The position numbers were made by a program, and so were the translations under genes. Of a DNA stretch of 64,000 nucleotides, positions 23,790-33,800 are shown piece after piece (within the stretch, counting starts at the first letter, position 1; every line of letters begins with the position of its first letter). Below the pieces are notes generated by a model. It was not told the DNA's origin. It made no database searches and saw only the letters and a program-made list of their open reading frames with translations. Source of the stretch: Spinacia oleracea (taxonomy: Eukaryota > Streptophyta > Magnoliopsida > Caryophyllales > Amaranthaceae); assembly GCF_020520425.1 (NCBI RefSeq), contig NC_079487.1, positions 107,108,141-107,172,140 on the forward strand, written 5' to 3'.

Positions 23790-23910
23790 TTTGAACCATA
23801 AACTAAAAAAACAATCATTTATATTTAGTGATCGGGTTGATTATGAAAACAGACAACAAAAAAGTGGAAAATACTTGTTCTGGTTTCATATTTTTATTTT
23901 TAGTTTTATA

Positions 23911-24358
23911 AAAGAAAAGTCGTCCAAATACAACCCAATAAAGTCGTTTCTTTGCCAATTACAACCTCGAACTTTCAATTTGTAAATTACAACCTTAAAC
24001 ATACCTCTCCACTTTAAATTACGAACCTCGCCAATTGTCGGTGAAATCAATCGGAATATAATGTCACTAATCTTATTAAAACACAATTACATAATTTTTT
24101 TTAAAAACGAATAGTTTCTGATAAATTTGTTTTTGTTTTTTTTGGAAATATTTAATTTTTGTTTATAACTTTTTTGGAACTTTCTTTTTGGAATATTATA
24201 TTAATGTCATCATATTATGTGGGTCTTGCCGGAAAATGACTCGTATTGTAATTTAAAGTGATGTATAAAGTTGAAGGTTTTATTTAAAAAATCTGAAAAT
24301 TTGAGGTTGTAATTGGTTAAAAGACAAATTATTAGGTTGCATTTGGCGGATTTTCCTT
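23911..24358. mobile_element. Fold-back element with about 150-bp inverted repeats
   Basis: Left blocks (AAATACAACCCAATAA, CCAATTACAACCTCGAA, ACTTTAAATTAC) recur inverted in the same order at 24210-24358. It is MULE-like in form, but a clean target duplication was not found. Confidence 0.6.
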
Positions 24359-25363
24359 TGTAAAAATAACTGAAAACAAAAATGATACTGAACGAATTTA
24401 GGCTTTTAGTTTTTTTATTGGTCAAATAGCCAATGTAGGTGCTTGGTAAAACGTTTAGCAGACTTTTCCGCCACAATCCAAAAGCTGGTATCACTAGCTT
24501 TTTCATGTTGATCGTTGGTTTTTCATTTTTCTAATTACATTTTTACTTCTCATATTACTACTCTCTTTATCAACGATAAAATATACAATTTTTTTTAACT
24601 CATTTTGTATGAAACAACCAGTAGTCAACAACCAACTTGAGCAAACACAATTTTAAAAAGTCTAGAGTTAAACAAGAAATATAATAAGCCAAGAAGCCAA
24701 GTGAAACAACCACCATAACCAGCCAACAAACTAGATAGAGGGTGCATTCTTCTTCCCTTCAATTTTACATGCTTATTTGGTCGTGCTTACCTGTGCATTC
24801 GTCTGAAAGTGGTTTTCACCAGTAGGTTTTGAGCACATTTTTGGATCAATTTTTTAAATTTTTTTTTTTATTCCCCAACACAATCTTTTGATGCCTTTGT
24901 CTATTCTACATTTTGGATATATATTTTTATAACCCATATAGCTCAATTGGTCAAGCATCGTACAACTTGTACGGAGATGTTGGTTCAAATCTTACTTAAG
25001 CTATTGGTTTTATTATGAAAAATAAAACGGCATTTTAGGGTAACTTTTACCAATTTTAACACAACCCAATAGTATGTAAGCTATATAGGACATGAACCCA
25101 CACCATGTACATAATTACACACTACTCTACCATTAGCCTTCATGTTTAAATATTTGCATATTAGCATAACTTCGACTCTGAAAAGTGTAACTATTAACAT
25201 GCTAACTACAACATACTATTACATGGAAAATCATAACTTACTCATGACTTTCGACCCTTCATGCACAAGCCTTACTTCCATCAATGTATGGAATAAGGTC
25301 TTGCTGGATTAAGGATCTTGCTTCACCGAAACTTTCAAATGCAAGTATACAAGGTATAACATA
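24359..25363. other. Intergenic with one tRNA-like SINE fragment
   Basis: No gene seen. The only structure noted is the tRNA-like stretch listed at 24934-25006. Confidence 0.4.
24934..25006 (+). repeat. tRNA-like stretch, probable SINE head
   Basis: TAGCTCAATTGGTCAAG fits a pol III box A and GGTTCAAATC (24982-24991) fits box B, 30-odd bases apart as in a tRNA. The acceptor arm does not pair, so it is more likely a tRNA-derived SINE or tRNA pseudogene than a working tRNA. Confidence 0.5.
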
Positions 25364-26083
25364 CTCCCTTCATATTTTAAAAAGAGATATTGTACAATTT
25401 TTTTAAACGGTCGCATTATAAACAGAGATACACTTTCTTTTTTGACGTGTCTTGGTCCCCACTTCCAATTATATTAATATTTCTCTCTTTCTTGTGGTCA
25501 CACACTTCATCACATCATCCTTTCACTATAATAAACAATTCATTCACTACCCCAATCTCATTTCTATTACTTTATACTAAAACAGACACCAGGAATGACA
25601 CATGTCACTTCCTGGTGTAAAAATTTTCGCCTAAAATTTTTTCCTAAAATAAATATCTTTTTATTTTTATTTTTATTCTCTACCCTTTTTCTAAACTATA
25701 TATCTATGTATATAAAAAATATTAGTTTATAAATTATGGCAATAATAGATACCACGTAATAAAAACTTTGTTAAATACTTTTTGATAATATTTTAGTCAA
25801 ATCGGTATATTAATAATGGATAATATATTCACTATATATGTCAGTCAAATTAGCATATTACACATATATAATATGCATATTAGATGAATAAATTTAAAAA
25901 AGTATATTCAGAATTTTTATAATTATGCAATAGTTTGAGGATATTTAGTTAAATATTTTGTAAAAAAAAATTATCATAATCCGTGCATGCACGTGATCTA
26001 ATCTAGTTATTTTAATAAATTCAACTCACTTTCTTAAATTTACGTGCCGGCCAAAATGTATCTTTTTTAAAATACGGAGGGAG
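25364..26083. mobile_element. Stowaway-like MITE interrupted by a Helitron
   Basis: Ends CTCCCTTCATATTTTAAAAA and inverted TTTTTAAAATACGGAGGGAG, flanked by TA on each side. The middle holds the Helitron-like insert at 25690-26006. Confidence 0.82.
25690..26006 (+). mobile_element. Small non-autonomous Helitron
   Basis: The 3' end is clear: hairpin CGTGCATGCACG (25982-25993), a nine-base spacer, CTAG (26003-26006), then host T. The 5' end is placed at TCTAAACTATATATC, which resembles other Helitron starts here, but the base before it is T rather than A, so that edge is tentative. Confidence 0.6.
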
Positions 26084-27314
26084 TATGAGCACTGGCTTCG
26101 ACAAAAAACTTTTAAGCATGAAACACAAGAAGAAATTAAATGTAAACTTTTAATCCCTATTGAGAATTTTGAGGTCACTTGAAACACAAATTCTTATTTA
26201 CAATGGGTGTACAATAAATATTGTACACCAAAGTAAAAGTTAACTTAAAATGCTTAAAAGTTAAGTTTATATATGTAAAAGTTATCTATTTTTAAGTGAT
26301 AAATTTTTTCATTTTAGTAAAACTTATTTCTTCAAAATCACTAATAATGTATAAAATTAATCATTTAACCCTTTAAAATATTTATCTATCAATTATTTTT
26401 TACTAATATAAAAGTTAATCAAAACTAGGTTAAAGTTACAAAAAAAAGGGTTAAAGTTATCTTGGTGTACAATAAATTTATCGAATTTTTCATGAAATAC
26501 CCCTGAATTTTCACGAAATTCACCAAATGCCCCTCGACTTTCAGAAATTCACCAAATGCCCCTCACCTTTAATATAATACTCAAACTACCCTTACTAATG
26601 GCGTGCCGTTAAGTCCTCCGTTAACCTACTTTCCAATTCACCAAATGCCCCTATTATAATACTTATATCACCAAATACCCTATTCTAAAACATAATTCAC
26701 CAATAGCCCATTTCAGCAACAATGAGATTTTTCTCTTCTTTGCTTGGTGTTTCAATAGGGAACTCACCTTTTCTGCTTCGACATCTCGGTAACCGTACAA
26801 CAATACTCAACATCATGTTCACTTTCTTTAACATTAATTATCAAAAAATGATGCTCTATTACAAAATACTATTTATTTCTAAGCTTAGCAGGAATGCCCT
26901 AAACAAATTCTGAGCAATAAGAAAAGAAAATTGAATTAACATCGGTATGATATGTTCATTTCGGACCAGCATTTTTCTTCATGAGATGTTCCCTTCTTTG
27001 GGTACCTATGATCAAACGCCTTTTATGCATAGCACAAATTCAAAGAGTTTCGACATTTGTTGTCCAATGTCGACTTTTCAGAAGCTGAGCTTCACTGGAG
27101 GACTCGTGTAATAGACTGAGTACACGAAATCTCTGCCAACACGCGTACACGATATACATACTACGATACTAGGTTGTTCTTGTTGTCTTCATCAACATAT
27201 GAAGTATCCTAGTTAGTAGTTACCAACCTGATCACTCTTACGGTGGTTTAGGGGAACAGGGGAAGGAGAAGGAAAGCCTAACCAGGAAATAGAGACAACC
27301 CACCCAAACTTATA

Positions 27315-27455
27315 CTCAAAGTTGACTCATCCCCAACTCTAGCACAAGAAACGCAACAAATTATCACACAAAGAGCTCTGACACTTACAGTTGCCTCATC
27401 CCCAACTCTAGCACAAGAAACGCAGCAGAAAAAAATGGTGTTGAGCTCTGACACT
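27315..27455. repeat. Tandem duplication inside the Pack-MULE
   Basis: cctcatccccaactctagcac...gagctctgacactta occurs twice in a row with small indels. Confidence 0.75.
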
Positions 27456-27467
27456 TAAATTACCACA

Positions 27468-27713
27468 CGAATTTGACCGCACCCATATCTCCTTCACCAA
27501 ATGCATCTCCACCACATCCAAATACTGCGAAAATCTCTCCTGCAACACCAAATTCTCATTCATTGCCGAGAATTTATCTTCACGTTTGGAGGCATTAATC
27601 GGGGCGAATTCGGGAAAAATCACCGAAGTCGGTGAAGACCACCACCCAAGCCACGACGAAGCGTCGCTAGAGCGAGAAGAGTGAGGATTATTGAGAATTG
27701 ATGAGAGATTTTT
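27468..27713 (-). pseudogene. VPS54: Captured fragment of VPS54 (GARP tethering complex subunit)
   Basis: An open stretch of 82 codons on the minus strand contains LSSILNNPHSS, SSWLGWWSS and PEFAPI, then NENLVLQERFSQYLDVVEMH followed by LVKEI. From family knowledge these resemble two separate blocks near the N-terminus of plant VPS54. In the real protein the blocks are separated by many residues, so the copy has an internal deletion. It lies wholly inside the Pack-MULE. VPS54 itself works in endosome-to-Golgi tethering; this fragment is not expected to. The assignment is from memory of the family and needs a BLASTP check. Confidence 0.65.
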
Positions 27714-28514
27714 GCTCGAAAATCGTCTTACTTGAAAGAGATGAATTTGAGCTTGTTCTTGAGATGTATTCTCGCTTGATGGTGAAGATGATGGGAAGAT
27801 CGTGACTCCATTATCAATTGATTGATTATTTTTCCCTATTCTCAGTGGATTTAGATCGAATTACAAAAACCCTAGAAATTCGACGACATTGATTGCGTGA
27901 TATTGGACATGATTGAGCTGCGGATCTTTGAAAAGTGAGAGAACAAAATTGGAGATTTTGCACAAGTTCGAAGGAGGGAGAAAATGGAGGAGAGAGAAAA
28001 TTACTTGTTCACTCTCTCTCTCAGTTGAAGGTACTACAATGGCGATGTAGATCTGGGAAGGAGAGGACTGCAAATAACTAAAAGTAAAATAAGGGCAAAA
28101 TAGTAAAAGGAAGCTAACGGCGACTTAACGTCCGTTAAGTATAAGGGTATTTTGAGTATTATATTAAAGGTGAGGGGCATTTGGTGAATTTCTGAAAGTC
28201 GAGGGGCATTTGGTGAATTTCGTGAAAATTAAGGGGTATTTCATGAAAAATCCGTAAATTTATTGTACACCTTATGCGCGCAAGACCTATAAAGAAAAAC
28301 TAAACACCGCACAACAAAATATATTTCCACACAAAATAACTATTAACTCAAAAATCATACTCCGTAACTATTAACAAGAGTATCAACTATTAGTCCGAAA
28401 AGCATTGTATAATTATTATCTCCAAAATCATATCTTCATAACTATAATCTCCAAACCCATACTCCGTAACTATTAATCCAAAAATCATAACTAGTATCTT
28501 GAAAACTATAACTA

Positions 28515-28536
28515 CTAGTTTTCTTGTGCAATGCAC
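28515..28536 (-). mobile_element. Helitron 3' terminus (remnant)
   Basis: Read on the minus strand: hairpin GTGC-ATT-GCAC, a short spacer, CTAG (28518-28515), then host T. The 5' part was not found; the Helitron at 28576 may have landed in it. Confidence 0.5.
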
Positions 28537-28575
28537 GTAATTATATGTATACATTTATTTTAAAATAATGAAAAA

Positions 28576-29073
28576 CTAGTGTGTAGCCCGGGCGTTGTCC
28601 CGGGTTTTGACTTATATTCGGGTTTATTTTATTTTTTAATTATGTGCACGTAGAGACAGTGTCATCATTAAATTACGATGGTGACATAAGATTAGTGGCC
28701 GATCAACAATCTCCCCGATCTGAAACCCCACATCCAAAAATTTAAACAAAACGGATCCTTTTCTTCAAAGTAATAATTGTACATTTATAAATTAAGTAAT
28801 CATTCATTTTCTTATATTCACCTTTATTCAATGTATTGTTTATTATAAAAAGAATATATATGCTTATACGGAAAGATATTACATAAGTTGTAGTCGGTTA
28901 AGATGGTAAGAAGTGTAACTTTTAACAAAGAGGTCTTGTGTTCGATCCTTGTAGATGTTTTTTGGTTGTAATGACAAGTCATGATGCTAATTAGTGGTGA
29001 TGTGGCGTAATAAGGAGAGGTCTACATGACACGTATACGTTCTTCAAAACGCCTTTTAATATATTAGTATAGA
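28576..29073 (-). mobile_element. Non-autonomous Helitron, 498 bp, both ends intact
   Basis: The minus-strand 5' end is TCTATACTAATATATTAAAA, a classic plant Helitron start. The 3' end has the perfect hairpin CCCGGG-ACAACG-CCCGGG, a spacer, and CTAG (28579-28576). It sits between host A and T (28575 is a; 29074 is t), with no duplication. A tRNA-like stretch with a box-B-like TGTTCGATCC lies near 28938-28947 inside it. Confidence 0.85.
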
Positions 29074-29115
29074 TTTCAAAATTGTCACCTTATAAAGTCC
29101 ACATTTTTAAACTTA

Positions 29116-29567
29116 GAGCGATTTACTTAAATATTGCATAAAGATTCAACAATTCCTAAAATACGTTACATTATAACTTAATTCCCACCATACCGTCCAC
29201 GTCAGCAAGGGAGAAAGAAAGTTTTTTTTTTTTTTTTTTTTTTTCCGGTTCAGTGTTGAATCGCCATCTGAGATGGCAGTTTTGTTTTAAAGCAAACCGC
29301 TATCTCAGTTTGCTTTTAAAACAAAACCGCGTGGTTTTATAAGGGGTTAACCGCTACCTGAAATGACGGTTCATTAAATACATAGCCGCTATTTCAGATA
29401 GCAGCCTACCCCTTTAAACCGTCGTTTCAGATAGCGGTTTATTGTATTTATATATAACAAAATAGACCGGCTTTCTTGCTGACGTGGACGGTAGAGTGGG
29501 AAATAAGTGAAAAAGTAGCGTATTTTGGGAATTTATAAATCTCAAACAATATTGAAGGAAATCGCTC
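29116..29567. mobile_element. MULE-type MITE with internal palindromic repeats
   Basis: Flanks 29107-29115 and 29568-29576 are both TTAAACTTA (perfect 9 bp). Ends GAGCGATTT/AAATCGCTC extend into about 95 bp of imperfect inverted repeat that includes GTCCACGTCAGCAAG and its mirror. The interior has a 20-odd-base T run and about five variants of an 18-bp near-palindrome (CCGCTATTTCAGATAGC type). Confidence 0.88.
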
Positions 29568-30299
29568 TTAAACTTACCACCTTATAAAATTTTAATTTAA
29601 AATTACCACCTTATAAAATCACAAATCTTCAAAGTTACCACATGTTAACGAATATTCTGTCAATTTTTCCGTTAGTGGGCCCCTTTTGGATTTATTTATG
29701 TTTTCACTCCGGAACCTCCACGACTTCATAAACGCGAAGGCTACATTCAGAAATGGCTACACAAAGGAATATATTTCCATTATATATTGTTTCTGCTGAT
29801 CTTACAGAGTTACAGAAAATAATAAAATAAAAAAGATACTAAAAATTACACGTGTTAATTCTTGGTGAATTTTTTTTCTGTCAATTTTTTTTAAAATTCA
29901 TTTATTTGTTTCATTAACTTTTTATGCAAAAGATTCAATATATTTGACTTAAATTTTATTATTATGTCAAAATCTTTTATACTCCATACTACTTTATTTT
30001 CAAACAATTTTTTTATTACTCAATTTGTTTTTTAAAAATCGTCAAATTATCTATCGGATAAATCATAAATATACAGCTGGCGAAATTTTCCATCTCCAAC
30101 TCGGAAATTAATCACTTGAAATTTCCAATGTAAACCTGTTTAGTCAGAACAAGCACCCCATATTTTCTCTTCAGAGGGTACTGCAAAAAATTTCACTTCA
30201 CTTTCTCTCTCCTCCCAAAAAATATAAAATAAAAATTAATTAATTTTCTATCTCCTCAAACGATCAAACTCCAAATCTGGCAAATCGCATAGTCGCATC
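29568..30299. other. AT-rich region before SEC24, probable promoter
   Basis: No gene. It holds remnants of an accacc-ttataaaat repeat near 29580-29640 and, further on, the presumed SEC24 promoter. Confidence 0.4.
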
Positions 30300-30459
30300 T
30301 CCTCTGCATCATCTTCTTCCTCTTCCCCCGGCAATCGGCAATCGGATCTTGCTCCTCTTAAAACCCTAACAACAAAACCAGCATCTTGTAGTTGTAGTTG
30401 TATCTCTGGTCGGCGGCGCCCCTGCCAACCATTTTCCTTCTCTGCTGCTGCTATTCTCG
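30300..30459 (+). other. Probable non-coding first exon (5' UTR) of SEC24
   Basis: A CT-rich leader without ATG ends at CTATTCTCG followed by the donor gtaatt at 30460. The transcription start is not determined, and the acceptor of this first intron is uncertain (cccag at 30792-30796 is a candidate). Confidence 0.5.
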
Positions 30460-30882
30460 GTAATTATCTAGTTTTTATCGATTGTTTGTTGATTTTATTT
30501 ATATTTTGATTGATTTAACAATGTAAATTTCTGATATGATAGAATCAGTTCTGTTGTGTTTTTGTTAGCTTTGATTAGGATTACTGATTCGATTTTTCTG
30601 CTATGATGGGTTTCAAATTGTTAAATATTATCAATTTTGGTGTTGTTTCATAATTCTACTTGAAATTCATGTAATCCTTTTTGATATGATTCAATTTTAT
30701 TGACAATGTTTCATAATTCTTCTCGAAATTCGTACAATCCTTATTTATATGATTCAATTTTTCTGACAATCGCCGTTCATCTCTCCTTGGGCCCAGGACG
30801 GGCGCCCTTCCTGCCCTGGTTCAGGGACGGGCTTGGGTCGAGCAGCTGTTAACAGTCCTTTTGCAGCAGCACCACTCCCACT

Positions 30883-33800
30883 ATGCGTCCCTTTTTATCG
30901 TCCGGTCCCGTTGCCGGTAGACCAGATGGCGATGGTGTTAGACCTCCGCCACCCTCGGCACCTGGCAGCGCAATGCCATTCGCATCACCCCGCCCTATGG
31001 CAGGACCTCCAGTCCCTGGATTTAGGCCTTCACCGGTTGTTGGTTTTACTGATCAAATTAGACCAGGACCACCTCCATCACATGCTCCGCCCACATCAAA
31101 CAATTTTCAGCAGTTTTCAGCTCCGCAATATTCGGGGCCTCCGACGAATCCTCCTATACGTACACCTCCTGTTGGACCACCTAACATGAACATGGCCTCT
31201 CCTATGCCACCTAATATGCCTCCACCGATCCAACGACCTGGTGTTCCAGCTCCAACACCACCCCTTACCTTCCGCCCTAATTCCCAGGTTCCTCCGCAAC
31301 CTTATGCTCAGGCTCCTCCGCAACCTTTTGCTCAGGGTCCGCCACAACCTTATGCTCAGGGTCCTCCGCAACCTTATGCTCAGGGTCCTCCGCAACCTTT
31401 TGCTCAGGGTCCTCCGCAACCCTTTAATCAGGGTCCTCCGCAACCTTTTGCTCAGGGTCCTCCTCAACCTTATGCTCAGGGTCCTCCTCAACCTTATGCT
31501 CAGGGTCCTCCTCAACCTTATGGTCAGCCTGCCTACGCCCAGTCTCCCTCACAACCTGGTATGCAGGGTTTTGTAGAGGATTTCAGCTCTCTGTCTTTGG
31601 GAGCCGTTCCTGGGTCAATGGATCCTGGACTTGATTCTAAAGCGTTGCCAAGGCCATTGGAGGGGGATGTGGAGCCAACTGTCTTCAATGATATGACAAT
31701 GAATTGTAGCCCTAAATACATGCGCCTTACTACTAGTGCTATACCAAATTCCCAGTCACTTGCATCAAGGTGGCATTTACCACTTGGAGCAGTTGTTTCT
31801 CCACTTGCTGAAGCTTCTGAAGGGGTCAGTACCAATGTTGATAGTTCTATTACCAGAATTTTTTTACTTATATAAAGTATATTTTATTTTTTCATGTCAG
31901 ATAATGTGCTTGCTATATGCTTAACATGGAATCCTCTTTTGTTTTTAGGAGGAAGTGCCCATATTAAATTTTGGTTCAGCAGGTATTATTCGCTGTAGAA
32001 GATGTCGCACATATATAAATCCTTATATCACGTTCACAGATGGTGGAAGAAAGTGGCGGTGCAACATGTGCGCGCTGCTTAATGATGGTAAGCCATCTAA
32101 AAGATTGCTTTGTTTCACAATTTTGATATTGCTGTGGACTAGCTTAGATCTTGATTCTCCTCTCTATCTTTTACCATTGGCCTACCCGAATTCAGTAATT
32201 TTAACAGGGACTTTTAGTTTACAAATATTGTTCTAAACTGATGCTGAATATTCTTTTCTTAGTTTCTGTGCTGTAGTAACTTTGTTGCTGTATTATTTTT
32301 GCTGACATTGATCACTATTGGGGTAAATATCTTCACTTAATCTTCATTGTATACGGGGAGATATCATTCAGTTGTGTTATTGTTGTGTAGTGGACATGCT
32401 TTTATAGGCAGATAATAAATCAATAGTCTCATGCACCAAAATGTTTTCATTCAAGATTCTGTTGCCAGATCTTGCCAAGATATTGACACTAGCCCTTTTC
32501 TGTTTTTATGTAGTCCCTGGTGATTATGTTGCTCCCCTAGATGCCACTGGCAGAAGGATTGATGCAGACCAACGACCTGAACTTATCAGGGGTAGCATAG
32601 AATTTGTTGCACCAACTGAATATATGGTGCGAGCGCCTATGCCGCCTCTGTACTTTTTCCTCATTGATGTGTCAGTTTCGGCGGTTAGGAGTGGCATGCT
32701 CGAGGTAAGATAGATCTGAGAGAAATAGTTATGTTTCAATTCGTGTTACATGCTTCATAATGCCAATCTCTTTCTCCGCACCTTGAATGATTTTGTTGTT
32801 TACTTTTCATTTTTTCCGTCATCTACTTTTTCCTTTCCGTATAGCTGCATTTTGTAAGCTCATTTATTAGTCTTCAAGTGCTTCAATGGAAAAAGAGGAT
32901 TAAAAGTGATAAGATGCATGAAGTTAGATAGTGAAGCAGCATTCTGGATTTTTGATAAATGAATAAAATGACTGGAAATCCGTTTGAAAAGGGGATAACA
33001 GGATGTGGATTTGATTAATTTGATATGGATTGACATGATGGGTTATGTTTTAGTGGTGGTTGTACTGGGATGTACGGCTCGAAAAAAATATTGATTCAGA
33101 AGGGGGGGGCGGATAGAAGGGGAAACTACAATGGACTTGTTTATTAATAGCATGTCTGTTGTGGGCCTGTGGCCATTTTACACATTGCTTAACTAGTATT
33201 CTAGCAAATTCTTCATATCTCCACGGGCTACCTATCAAAGGCAATAGAACGTTTTCCAGCAATTTTCAATATTGCATTCGTGGTCTATAGGTTTGTATCA
33301 TGGAGAATATTGATCTTGCAGGTTGTGGCTCAGACTATTAAGTCTTGTCTGGATGAAATACCTGGGTACCCTCGAACACAAATTGGATTTATAACATTTG
33401 ACAGCACCATACACTTCTACAATATGAAGGCAAGTAGATAATATCAATTGTGATTTAATAAGTTCCTGAAATGTTCCTTTTCTTTTTTCTCTTGTCAAAT
33501 TTTCTTGTTGCTAATCCTTGTCTTCTTACTGTTGCCAGTCAACTTTGACGCAGCCTCAAATGATGGTAGTATCAGATGTGGATGATATATTTGTCCCTTT
33601 ACCAGATGATCTCCTTGTGAACCTTTCCGAATCAAGAAATGTGGTGGAATCGTTCTTAGATAGTTTACCATCCATGTTTCAAGACACTGTGAATGTAGAA
33701 TCTGCTTTTGGTCCAGCTCTTAAAGCTGCATACATGGTCATGGTATGTTACCCTTCTTCATTACGACTATATGTTGCTGACTTGCAGTCCATTTGAAAAA

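Larger units (their letters stand above)
26482..28254. mobile_element. Pack-MULE (Mutator-like, carries a host gene fragment)
   Basis: Flanks 26473-26481 and 28255-28263 are both TAAATTTAT, a perfect 9-bp duplication. Terminal inverted repeats of about 145 bp start CGAATTTTTCATGAAATACC (left) and CGGATTTTTCATGAAATACC (right, inverted). No transposase is visible. The interior from about 28070 down to 27408 reads on the minus strand like a gene's 5' UTR and first exon, with a VPS54-like fragment. Confidence 0.9.
26205..28287. repeat. Dispersed 303-bp repeat, split by the Pack-MULE
   Basis: 26205-26481 and 28264-28287 together match the intact copy at 61645-61947. Ends contain TGTACAATAAATATTGTACA-type palindromes. 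The break falls exactly at the 9-bp duplication of the inserted element. Confidence 0.88.

Noticed and set aside
24934..25006. Functional tRNA gene
   Set aside because: Box A and B are present but the acceptor and other stems do not pair; it fits a SINE or tRNA pseudogene better.
31117..31515. Minus-strand Arg/Leu repeat ORF
   Set aside because: Produced by reading the SEC24 24-bp repeat backwards.
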